This document shows positions 1 through 7,861 of a stretch of 64,000 bases of DNA, piece by piece. A program made the position numbers and the translations under genes. The notes under the pieces were generated by a model. That model worked only from the letters and a program-made list of their open reading frames with translations. It ran no database searches and had not been told where the DNA came from. Origin of the DNA: Proluteimonas flavola (GTDB taxonomy: Bacteria; Pseudomonadota; Gammaproteobacteria; Xanthomonadales; Xanthomonadaceae); NCBI RefSeq assembly GCF_021191705.1, contig NZ_JAIWPU010000005.1, positions 186,001 to 250,000 on the forward strand, given 5' to 3'. The stretch's first letter is position 1. Each line of letters begins with the position of its first letter.

Positions 1-290
1 TCGAGGTGGCGGTGGAGTACACCGCACCGGTGTTCTGGCTGTTCTTCCTGTTGGTCGGCATCTCGCTGTTCGTGCTGCGGCGGCGCGATCCCGACCTGCC
101 GCGCCCGTTCCGGGTGCCGCTGTATCCCGTGCTGCCGCTGCTGTTCTGCGCGACCAGCGCCTACCTGCTGTACTCCAGCCTGGCCTACACCGGACGCGGG
201 GCGCTCGTCGGCGTCGCCGTGCTCGCGGTCGGCGGCCTGCTGCTGTTGCTGTTCAAACCGATCCCGCATCCCGAGGAGACGCCGCCATGA
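1..290 (+). CDS. APC-type amino acid permease, C-terminal part
   Basis: Only the last 96 codons are inside the window; the gene starts upstream and the reading frame is already open at base 3. Two or three hydrophobic segments are visible. Between the first two lies a basic loop with RRRDPDLPRPFRVPLYP, a signature of the C-terminal part of amino acid/polyamine permeases of the APC superfamily. The substrate cannot be told from this fragment. Its stop codon overlaps the next start in an ATGA arrangement (287-290), so the methyltransferase gene behind it is probably translationally coupled. Confidence 0.8.
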   Translation, partial: EVAVEYTAPVFWLFFLLVGISLFVLRRRDPDLPRPFRVPLYPVLPLLFCATSAYLLYSSLAYTGRGALVGVAVLAVGGLLLLLFKPIPHPEETPP

Positions 291-958
291 AGTCGAAGAA
301 GCCCCTGATCGCACTCGCCATCTGCACGCCATTCCTGCTGGCCTGCGCCGACAAGGCGGTCAACGCCTACGAACCGGCCGACGGCAGCGCCACGAGCGCG
401 GCGGCGAACAAAGACCCACTGAACACCACGCACACGGTGACCGCCGAGATCGGCCCCGATTCGCCGTATGCCGAAGGCGCGCCGCGGCCATCGCGCGAGC
501 CCGACGTGATCTATGTGCCGACGCCGGAACCGGTGGTCGACGCGATGCTCAACCTCGCCGGCGTCAAGGAGGGCGATGTGCTCTACGACCTGGGCTCGGG
601 CGACGGTCGCATCCCGATCGCCGCGGCGCAGCGCTTCGGTGTACGTGCCGTCGGTATCGACATCAATCCGGTGCGCGTGCGCGAGGCGAATGCGAACGCG
701 GAGACGGCCGGCGTCACCAATCTGGTGACGTTCAAGGAAGCCGACCTGTTCGAGGAGGACATCAGCGAGGCCAGTGTGGTCACGCTGTACCTGCTGCAGA
801 GTCTCAACGTGAAGCTGCGGCCCAAGCTGCTGGCCGAACTCAAGCCCGGCACGCGCATCGTCAGCCACGCCTTCGATATGGCCGACCAATGGACACCCGA
901 GCAGACCCAGGAAGTCGACGGCACGCGCATCTATCTGTGGACCGTGCCCGAGCGCTGA
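287..958 (+). CDS. Lipoprotein-type SAM-dependent methyltransferase
   Basis: 223 residues. The N-terminus has a basic KSKK stretch, a hydrophobic core and LLAC at 17-20, a lipobox with Cys20 as the predicted lipidated residue. After a loose linker comes a class I methyltransferase fold: motif I DLGSGDGR at 101-108 and an acidic end of strand two at Asp125. The layout resembles the DOT1-like class I group. An exported methyltransferase is odd because SAM is cytoplasmic, so either the signal is not used or the protein binds something else. The start overlaps the upstream permease stop, implying one transcript. Substrate unknown. Confidence 0.8.
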   Translation: MKSKKPLIALAICTPFLLACADKAVNAYEPADGSATSAAANKDPLNTTHTVTAEIGPDSPYAEGAPRPSREPDVIYVPTPEPVVDAMLNLAGVKEGDVLYDLGSGDGRIPIAAAQRFGVRAVGIDINPVRVREANANAETAGVTNLVTFKEADLFEEDISEASVVTLYLLQSLNVKLRPKLLAELKPGTRIVSHAFDMADQWTPEQTQEVDGTRIYLWTVPER

Positions 959-1063
959 TCCCCGTCCAACCTCGTCGAACAGGTTTCGAGCGCGACGCGC
1001 CATCGGTCGTGAGCCGGCGACGCGATGGCATCATCGTCGCCTCCTGCAAGAGATCGCCCCGCC

Positions 1064-2062
1064 ATGACCCGCATCGCTCCGCTCGTCCTGTCGTTCGCCG
1101 CGCTGTCGGCCACGTCCGTGTCCGCGTCGCCCTACGGCGGCGAACTGCAGGGCTTCGACTATCCGCATCCGCGTCGGGCGCATGCGCTCGACTCGCAGGG
1201 GCAGTCGCTGTCGATGGCCTACATGGACGTGCGGCCCGAGGGCGCGGGCAATGGACGCACGGCGGTGTTGCTGCACGGCAAGAACTTCTGCGGGCCGACC
1301 TGGGACGATACGATCGCCGTGCTGGTCGAGGCCGGCTGGCGGGTGATCGCGCCGGACCAGATCGGCTTCTGCGGGTCCACCAAGCCGCGCGGCTACCAGT
1401 TCTCGTTCGCGCAGCTGGCGGCGAACACGCACGGTCTGCTCGAAACGCTGGGCGTCGAGCGCGCGGTGCTGATCGGGCATTCGATGGGCGGCATGCTGGC
1501 CACGCGCTATGCGCTGCAGTATCCCGATGCGGTCGAGCAATTGGTGCTGGTCAATCCGATCGGGCTCGAGGACTGGCAGGCCGAAGGCGTGCCGTACGCG
1601 AGCATCGACGCAATGGCGGAAAGCGAGCGCAAGACCACGTTCGACAGCATCAAGGCCTACCAGCTGAAGTTCTACTACGACGGCCAGTGGGCACCGCGCT
1701 ATGACCGCTGGGTCGACATGCTGGCCGGCATGTACGCCGGGCCCGATCGCGAGATCGTCGCCTGGAACCAGGCGCAGACCTCGGAGATGGTGTTCACCCA
1801 GCCGGTGGTCCACGAGTTTCCGAAGCTGCGCGTGCCGACGCTGCTGATGATCGGCGGCAAGGACCGCACCGCGCCCGGCGCGAACCGTGCGCCTGAAGCT
1901 GTCGCCGCGCGATTGGGCGATTACCCGGTGCTGGGCCGCAAGGCCGCCGACGCGATTCCCGACGCGCACCTGGTCGAGTTTCCAGCGCTCGGCCATTCGC
2001 CGCAGGTCGAGGCGCCGGACGAATTCCACGCCGCGCTGCTGCGTGGGCTGACGCCGCGCTGA
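1064..2062 (+). CDS. Secreted alpha/beta hydrolase
   Basis: 332 residues when started at the ATG at 1064. An upstream in-frame ATG at 1025 would put 13 unconserved residues before an otherwise clean signal peptide, so I prefer the later one. The signal is hydrophobic and appears to end around ATSVSAS (residues 16-22). The alpha/beta hydrolase triad is visible: Ser140 in GHSMGG, Asp267 in GGKDRTAP and His311 in ALGHSPQ, with an oxyanion-type HGKNFCG at 71-77. It probably acts as a periplasmic esterase or related hydrolase; substrate not predictable. It stands alone between the methyltransferase and a lipoprotein gene. Confidence 0.85.
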   Translation: MTRIAPLVLSFAALSATSVSASPYGGELQGFDYPHPRRAHALDSQGQSLSMAYMDVRPEGAGNGRTAVLLHGKNFCGPTWDDTIAVLVEAGWRVIAPDQIGFCGSTKPRGYQFSFAQLAANTHGLLETLGVERAVLIGHSMGGMLATRYALQYPDAVEQLVLVNPIGLEDWQAEGVPYASIDAMAESERKTTFDSIKAYQLKFYYDGQWAPRYDRWVDMLAGMYAGPDREIVAWNQAQTSEMVFTQPVVHEFPKLRVPTLLMIGGKDRTAPGANRAPEAVAARLGDYPVLGRKAADAIPDAHLVEFPALGHSPQVEAPDEFHAALLRGLTPR

Positions 2063-2211
2063 GGGCGTTGCGCCTGCAAACGGCGCGCGATGCGATGCGC
2101 GCCGTCGTGCGGCCGACATTCATTCCGCATTCGTCCGGCGCGGGGCGCAACCCCTAGACTGTCGGGCATCGTCGCGCGCCGCGCGTGCCCGCCCACAGGA
2201 TCTGTCTTCCG

Positions 2212-3483
2212 ATGTCGATCCGGCGCCTGCCACTGCCGCTGTTGTTGACCGCCTGCATCGCGCTGGCGGCCTGCCAGCGCGCCGCGGACGACACCACGCC
2301 GCCGGTCGAAACGGTCGAAGTCGCGAGTCCGGAAGAGGGCGGCGCGGTCAGCAGCGCGCCGGTCGATGTCGACGCCGTGCCTGCGGTGCCGGTCGCCGAG
2401 CCCGACACGGGCGGCGTGGACTGGTCGCCGATGACGCTGTCCGCCGGCACGGCGTCGATCAGCTGCGAACTCGATTACGCCAATGCCGGCGACGGACCCC
2501 CGCTGGGCACGTTCGACCACGACGCCTTGCGCGAGGCGATGGCGGACTGTGCCGAGCGCGGCGTGTTCCGGCTGCGCTTCAAGGGGCGGGTCACGGAAGA
2601 CTTCACCCGCCTGATGAAGCGGTTGGCGGTGGTCGCCGACGAGCTGTCGATCAACAAGCGCGTGCTCGACATCGATTCCAGCGGCGGCATGGTCGAAGAG
2701 GCCATCCGCGCGGGCGACGTGATCGCCGAGACGCGCTGGACGATCTGGGTGCGCGAAGGCGCGGTCTGCCACAGCGCCTGCGTGTTCCTGCTGGCGGGCG
2801 GCGACACCCGCCTGATCGGCGGACGCGTCGGCATCCACCGCATCATCCGCATGAGTTCGAGTGCTTCGACCCGCGCCGAACTCAACCGCGAACTGCGCGC
2901 GGTGTACGGCCGCGTCCGCGACTACCTCGAGCGCAACGGCGCCGCGGTTGCGGTGGCCGACCTGATGATGGCCGTGCCCAACCGCAGCCTGCGCATCCTC
3001 ACCCCGGACGAACTCAAGTTCTACGGCCTCGACGGCGTGAATCCGGCCCAGGACGATCTCGACCGCCTGCGCCTGATGCGCAAGTGCGGCCAGGACTTCG
3101 TCGCCCGACGCGATGCCTATGCCCGTGCGTTCGACACGACCTGCAACGCGCCCGACCGCGACGTCGAACAGATGGCGAGCTGCGGCCTCGAACTGCGCGG
3201 CAGGTTCGGCTTCCCGGACGAACAATGCCCGACCGAGAGCCCGCTGTCGGAGTTCGATCTGGTCGGCGCGCTGACCGCAGCGGCCGGCAATGCCAGCCGC
3301 CTGCGCATCCTCGGCGTGCCGGTCGGCGAGCCGCGCGCTGCTGCACGCCCCGCCACGCCGACGCGCGCCGCGCCGGCGCCTGCACCTGCGGCGGTCTCCG
3401 CCGAGTCGCGGGCTGCGAGCGAGCCCGCGGATGAGGGCGATGCGGCGGCGGACGAAGAGGCGGAGGCGCCGGCTGGGGAGTAA
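2212..3483 (+). CDS. ClpP/crotonase-fold lipoprotein (COG3904-like)
   Basis: 423 residues from the ATG at 2212; an earlier GTG at 2185 would bury the signal peptide. AGGA lies 11 bases upstream. The lipobox is LAAC at 18-21. The middle domain shows a ClpP-like serine-protease pattern: DSSGG at 155-159, CHSAC with candidate nucleophile Ser188, and GIHR with candidate catalytic His209. This matches the predicted periplasmic ClpP-class proteins of COG3904. Several cysteines later in the protein could form disulphides. The tail from about residue 370 is Ala/Pro then Glu/Asp rich and looks disordered. Protease activity is inferred. Confidence 0.7.
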   Translation: MSIRRLPLPLLLTACIALAACQRAADDTTPPVETVEVASPEEGGAVSSAPVDVDAVPAVPVAEPDTGGVDWSPMTLSAGTASISCELDYANAGDGPPLGTFDHDALREAMADCAERGVFRLRFKGRVTEDFTRLMKRLAVVADELSINKRVLDIDSSGGMVEEAIRAGDVIAETRWTIWVREGAVCHSACVFLLAGGDTRLIGGRVGIHRIIRMSSSASTRAELNRELRAVYGRVRDYLERNGAAVAVADLMMAVPNRSLRILTPDELKFYGLDGVNPAQDDLDRLRLMRKCGQDFVARRDAYARAFDTTCNAPDRDVEQMASCGLELRGRFGFPDEQCPTESPLSEFDLVGALTAAAGNASRLRILGVPVGEPRAAARPATPTRAAPAPAPAAVSAESRAASEPADEGDAAADEEAEAPAGE

Positions 3484-3791
3484 GTGCGGGATGGACGTCC
3501 GGTCGAGCGGTCGCCTTGAGCGATCGTCGGAAGATCCGCTTGTCGAGGTTCACCTTCAGGTCGAGTGGCGCCAGCACCGCTCCTTCTGCGAGTGGTCGGT
3601 GCGCTTGACGCGCAGGTGAGGGCCGGGCCGTCTCGCCCATCTGCACGGAGGCTGCGTGCGCCTTCGGACATTCACGCGACCTGTCGCCCTCACGCCACCT
3701 CCTTTTCCGCGCCCCGGCCTCGCGTCGCCTGCGAGAGTGTTCGTCGATACATCCAGTCCGTGGAGATCCATAGGCGCGCGTTGCCAACACC
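3484..3791. other. Intergenic gap, no gene seen
   Basis: 308 bases between two convergent genes. I see no convincing reading frame with start, ribosome binding site and codon bias, no tRNA and no strong terminator hairpin. Confidence 0.5.
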
Positions 3792-5624
3792 TCACCCCTC
3801 CGCCAGAAACCCACCCGACTGCCGCTTCCACAACTGCGCATACACCCCATCGCCGGCGACCAGCGCGTCGTGCGTGCCCTGTTCGACGATGCGGCCGTGG
3901 TCCATGACGATCAGGCGGTCCATCGCCGCGATCGTCGACAGGCGGTGCGCGATCGCGATGACCGTCTTGCCCTGCATCAGGCGGTAGAGGTTTTCCTGGA
4001 TCGCGGCTTCGGCCTCCGAGTCCAGCGCCGACGTGGCTTCGTCGAGCACCAGGATCGGTGCGTTCTTCAGCAGCACGCGGGCGATGGCGATGCGTTGGCG
4101 CTGGCCGCCGGAGAGTTTGACGCCGCGCTCGCCCACATGCGCGTCGTAGCCGGTGCGGCCCTGCGCATCGCTCAGGGTCTGGATGAAGTCGTGCGCCTCA
4201 GCAAGCGTCGCCGCTTCGATCATCTCGGCTTCGCTCGCATCCGGGCGGCCGTAGAGGATGTTCTCGCGCACCGAACGGTGCAGCAGCGAGGTGTCCTGGG
4301 TGACCATGCCGATCTGCGCGCGCAGCGAATCCTGTTCGATCGTCGCGATGTCGGTACCGTCGATGCGGATCGTGCCGGCCTCGCGGTCGTAGAAGCGCAG
4401 CAGCAGGTTCACCAGCGTCGACTTGCCGGCGCCCGAGCGCCCCACCAGGCCGATCTTCTCGCCGGGCCGCACGTGCAGGTCGAGACCTTCGATGACGCTG
4501 CGGTCGTTCTGGCCGTAGTGGAAATCCACGTGCTCGAATCGGATGTCGCCGGCGATCTTCGCCAGCGGCTTGGCATCCGCCTCGTCCTCGACGGTCGGTG
4601 CGAGCGAGATCGAATTGATGCCGTCGCGCACGGTGCCGATGTTCTCGAACAGCGCCGACAGTTCCCACATGATCCACTGCGACATGCCCAGCATGCGCAG
4701 CGCCAGTGCGATGGCAACCGCGATCGCGCCAGTGCTGATCGCGCCCTGCTGCCACAGCCACAGGCCCAGCCCGGTGACCGAGCCCACCAGCAGCATGTTG
4801 AGCATGTAGTTCGCGACGTTGACGATCGTCACCAGGCGCATCTGCCGGTGCACGGTGTGCAGGAAGCCGTCCATCGCCTCGCGCGCGTAGGCCTGCTCGC
4901 GCTGCGAATGCGAGAACAGCTTGACGGTCGCGATGTTGGTGTAGCTGTCGACGATGCGGCCGGTCATCACCGAGCGCGCGTCGGCCTGGCGTTCGGAAAT
5001 CCGGCTCAGCCGCGGCACGAAGCGCCACATCAGCGCGCCGTAGAGCAGTATCCAGCCGATGAAGGGCAGCATCATCCGCCAGTCGGCCGCGGCGGCGACG
5101 ATGATCGCGCCGGTGAAGTAGACGATGACGTAATTGCCGACGTCGAGCAGCTTGATCACCGTCTCGCGCACGGCGAGCGAGGTCTGCATCAGCTTGGTCG
5201 CGATGCGACCGGCAAACTCTTCCTGGAAGTAGCCCATCGACTGCCGCAGCAGGTAGCGGTGCACGTTCCAGCGGATCCGCATCGGGAAGTTCCCGAGCAG
5301 GGTCTGGTGGATGACCATCGCGTTGAACCAGGTCAGCAGCGGCAGGGCGATCAGCACCAGCACCGCCATCAGCGCCAGTCGACCGCCCTCGGCCGCCATG
5401 AACGTATCGGGCGTGTGCGCGGTCAGGCGGTCGACCAGCGAACCGACATAGGCATAGAGCACGACCTCCGCCACCGCGATCAGCGCGGTGAACGCCGCCA
5501 TCAGCAGCAGCCAGCGGCCGCTTCCGCGCACGTAGTGCATGCAGAACGCGAACAGCGTGGTCGGCGGCTGCGTCGGAATCGACGGCGGAAAGGGATCGAT
5601 GCGGTTTTCGAACCAGCGGAGCAT
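3792..5624 (-). CDS. ABC transporter, fused permease/ATPase
   Basis: 610 residues, a half-transporter exporter of the MsbA/HlyB-like type that would work as a dimer in the inner membrane. The membrane domain covers about 1-340 with six hydrophobic segments. The nucleotide-binding domain follows, with Walker A GRSGAGKS at 395-402, signature LSGGQRQR, Walker B ILVLDEATSALD and switch IAHRLST. I chose the ATG at 5624 because the frame upstream is arginine-rich and noncoding in character. Substrate unknown; lipid, peptide or drug export are all possible. It stands alone, divergently spaced from no partner gene. Confidence 0.88.
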   Translation of the reverse strand: MLRWFENRIDPFPPSIPTQPPTTLFAFCMHYVRGSGRWLLLMAAFTALIAVAEVVLYAYVGSLVDRLTAHTPDTFMAAEGGRLALMAVLVLIALPLLTWFNAMVIHQTLLGNFPMRIRWNVHRYLLRQSMGYFQEEFAGRIATKLMQTSLAVRETVIKLLDVGNYVIVYFTGAIIVAAAADWRMMLPFIGWILLYGALMWRFVPRLSRISERQADARSVMTGRIVDSYTNIATVKLFSHSQREQAYAREAMDGFLHTVHRQMRLVTIVNVANYMLNMLLVGSVTGLGLWLWQQGAISTGAIAVAIALALRMLGMSQWIMWELSALFENIGTVRDGINSISLAPTVEDEADAKPLAKIAGDIRFEHVDFHYGQNDRSVIEGLDLHVRPGEKIGLVGRSGAGKSTLVNLLLRFYDREAGTIRIDGTDIATIEQDSLRAQIGMVTQDTSLLHRSVRENILYGRPDASEAEMIEAATLAEAHDFIQTLSDAQGRTGYDAHVGERGVKLSGGQRQRIAIARVLLKNAPILVLDEATSALDSEAEAAIQENLYRLMQGKTVIAIAHRLSTIAAMDRLIVMDHGRIVEQGTHDALVAGDGVYAQLWKRQSGGFLAEG

Positions 5625-5724
5625 GGGCAATCCAGGGGCGGCGCGGCAGGCGCGCGGGACAGGCGGTCTATTGTCGGCGATGGCGGTCGCCGATGGCGCG
5701 ACGCGAGGCGAACGCTGCGTGCGG

Positions 5725-6756
5725 TCAGGGCACGTCGAGCACGATGCGGCCCAGATGATGACGCTCGATCGCGCGTGCGGCCGCGGCGGCATCGGCCAGC
5801 GGGAAGCGCGTGTCGATGTGCAGGTGGAAGGGCCCGCGCGCCGCGGCGCGGCAGGCCGCATGCACCTGGCGCGCACCGGCGCCCGCACCGAACGCCGATG
5901 CGGCGATGTCGTCCCGCGCCGGTGGCGCATTGACCCCGCGCGGCCAGGCGATACGCCCGCCGGGGCGGAGCGCATCGACGATCACGCCCGCATCCGGCGT
6001 CTGCGCGGTCAGCAGCGCGGCGTCGAGCCCGTCCGGCGCGAAGATCCGCAGGGCCGGCGCCAGTGCGTGGCGTCGACCGTCGATGGCCATGTCCGCGCCG
6101 AGCCGTTCGGCCAGCGCGACGCCGTCTGCGCCGGACGCGACGGCCAGCACGCGCGCGCCACGCTGGCGCGCGAACTGCAGCGCCATGTGGCCGATGCCGC
6201 CGCTGGCGCCGAACACCAGCGCGGTATCGCCGGGGCCGAGCGCCAGGGCGACCGCGACCGCATGCATCGCCAGGCCGCCGTCGACCGGCAGCGCGGCAGC
6301 CTGCGGTAGGGTCAGCCGCGGCGGCACCGGCCACAGATGGTCCACATCGACGACGACGAACTGTGCGTGGAAGCCGTGTTTTGGACTGCGCAGCGGGAGC
6401 AGGCCGCAGACGCGGTCGCCTTCGCGCAACCGCTGCACGCCCGCACCGACTTCCACCACCGTGCCTGCGCCCTCGGCACCGGGCACGTACGGAAATACCG
6501 GCGCGCCGCTGGCGAACGGCGCCAGCGCGCCTTCGCGTTCCAGCACGTCCCAAGGGCCGAAGCCCGCAGACAGCACGCGCACCAGCGCCTGGCCGGGGCC
6601 GGGCAGGGGAATCGGACGCTCGACCAGCGACAGCACCTCGGGCCCGCCGAAGCGCTCGAAGGCGAGGGCGAGCATGCTCTCGTGGGCGGTCGCGCCCGTG
6701 GTGCCGGCGTCGTCGGAACCGGAGGCGGGGTGCGGCGTGCAGTCGTCGAAGGTCAT
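5725..6756 (-). CDS. NADPH:quinone-oxidoreductase-like MDR dehydrogenase
   Basis: Up to 343 residues. GroES-like N-terminal domain followed by a Rossmann domain with GASGGIGHMALQFAR, typical of the zinc-independent quinone oxidoreductase branch of the medium-chain dehydrogenases. The start is uncertain: ATG 6756 adds 27 residues of low similarity, while ATG 6675 (MLALAFERFGGPEVL) matches the usual start of the family. It is divergent from soxR and the soxR-type operator lies in its promoter, so it is a likely SoxR target that would respond to redox-cycling compounds. The reaction is inferred from the family. Confidence 0.85.
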   Translation of the reverse strand: MTFDDCTPHPASGSDDAGTTGATAHESMLALAFERFGGPEVLSLVERPIPLPGPGQALVRVLSAGFGPWDVLEREGALAPFASGAPVFPYVPGAEGAGTVVEVGAGVQRLREGDRVCGLLPLRSPKHGFHAQFVVVDVDHLWPVPPRLTLPQAAALPVDGGLAMHAVAVALALGPGDTALVFGASGGIGHMALQFARQRGARVLAVASGADGVALAERLGADMAIDGRRHALAPALRIFAPDGLDAALLTAQTPDAGVIVDALRPGGRIAWPRGVNAPPARDDIAASAFGAGAGARQVHAACRAAARGPFHLHIDTRFPLADAAAAARAIERHHLGRIVLDVP

Positions 6757-6790
6757 GGAGTGGGCATGGACAGCGGAGGGATTGGCGCGC

Positions 6791-6821
6791 AGGCTATGAC
6801 CTCAACCAATGTTGAGGTCAA
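6791..6821 (-). promoter_or_regulatory. SoxR-type promoter/operator
   Basis: A perfect 10-bp inverted repeat, TGACCTCAAC (6797-6806) and GTTGAGGTCA (6811-6820). On the minus strand a TTGACC -35 (6821-6816) and a TAGCCT -10 (6796-6791) are separated by 19 bp, the over-long spacer that MerR-family activators need. The CCTCAA/TTGAGG core agrees with known SoxR boxes. It should drive the oxidoreductase and also touch the soxR promoter. Confidence 0.85.
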
Positions 6822-6824
6822 GCG

Positions 6825-7280
6825 ATGGCGACGCGTGCACGGCGTGCGGACGAAGTCCTGTCGGTCGGCGAATTGGCCGCGCGCAGCGGCGTGGCGGTGT
6901 CGGCGCTGCATTTCTACGAGCGCCAGGGCCTGATCCACGGCGGCCGCAACGCGGGCAACCAGCGGCGTTATGGCCGTGAGGTGCTGCGACGCGTGGCGAT
7001 CATCAAGGTCGCGCAACGCGCCGGCATTCCGCTTGCCTCGATCCGCGAGGCACTGGACACCTTGCCCGACGGTCGCACGCCGACCACGGCCGACTGGACG
7101 CGGCTGTCGCGCCGCTGGCGCGCGGAACTCGACGCGCGCATCGACCAGCTCACGCGCCTGCGCGACCAGCTCGATGGCTGCATCGGCTGTGGCTGCCTGT
7201 CGTTGAAGGCCTGCCCGCTGCGCAATCCCGACGATGTCGCCGCCGCGCGCGGCCCAGGCGCGCGCTATCTCGAAGGCTGA
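6825..7280 (+). CDS. soxR: Redox-sensing activator SoxR
   Basis: 151 residues. MerR-type winged helix at the N-terminus ([19 protein letters not shown]), dimerisation helix, then Cys119, Cys122, Cys124 and Cys130 in [12 protein letters not shown], the CX2CXCX5C [2Fe-2S] motif at the same numbers as in E. coli SoxR. Oxidation of this cluster switches the bound protein to an activator. No soxS is beside it; the divergent target is an oxidoreductase, as is common outside enterics. The operator ends four bases before the start codon, so autoregulation is likely. The 3' end of this gene is the edge of a tandem repeat. Confidence 0.95.
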   Translation: MATRARRADEVLSVGELAARSGVAVSALHFYERQGLIHGGRNAGNQRRYGREVLRRVAIIKVAQRAGIPLASIREALDTLPDGRTPTTADWTRLSRRWRAELDARIDQLTRLRDQLDGCIGCGCLSLKACPLRNPDDVAAARGPGARYLEG

Positions 7281-7861
7281 TGCCCGTGGGAGCGCGCGTG
7301 CGCGCGAAGGCGCTTTGCCGGGAACGCCACATCGCGCGCAAGCGCGCTCCCACGAGACGACTCACAGGACCCGGCGCGCCTCGCGGTCCGATGCTGTTTC
7401 TTCGGATGCGCCGTCGCGGCGATGCGCATCCGCGCAGTTCGACGTTGTCTCCGGAGCGCGCGGTCCGGACGCGGCATCTCGAAGGCCGATGCCTGATTCC
7501 TGTGGGAGCGCGCTCGCGCGCGATGCGCTTTGCCGGGAACGCCATATCGCGCGCAAGCGCGCTCCCACGAGACGACTCACAGGATCCGGCGCGCCTTGCG
7601 GTCCGATGCTGTTTCTTCGGATGCGCCGTCGCGGCGATGCGCATCCGCCCAGTTTGACGTTGTCGCCGGAGCGCGCGGTCCGAACGCGCGGCATCTCGAA
7701 GGCCGATGCCTGATTCCTGTAGGAGCGCGCTCGCGCGCGATGCGCTTTGCCGGGAACGCCATATCGCGCGCAAGCGCGCTCCCACAGGCCACCACTCAGG
7801 ACCGGGCGGGCTTTGCGGTCCTTCGCTGCTTCTTCGGATGCGCCGTCGCGGCGATGCGCGC
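7267..7861. repeat. Three tandem ~210-bp repeats with REP hairpins
   Basis: Units start at 7267, 7476 and 7693 (periods 209 and 217). Each begins with a copy of the last codons of soxR (ATCTCGAAGG), contains a GTGGGAGCGCGC...GCGCGCTCCCAC palindrome pair, and runs into a copy of the 3' end of the convergent DUF2207 gene (CTTCTTCGGATGCGCCGTCG). The third unit ends in the real gene. This is what tandem amplification of the junction between the two convergent genes would give. No other gene is evident between 7281 and 7795. Confidence 0.85.

Noticed and set aside
7281-7795. Possible CRISPR array in the tandem repeats
   Set aside because: Units are about 210 bp, contain gene ends and hairpins, and there are no short regular repeats with unique spacers or cas genes.
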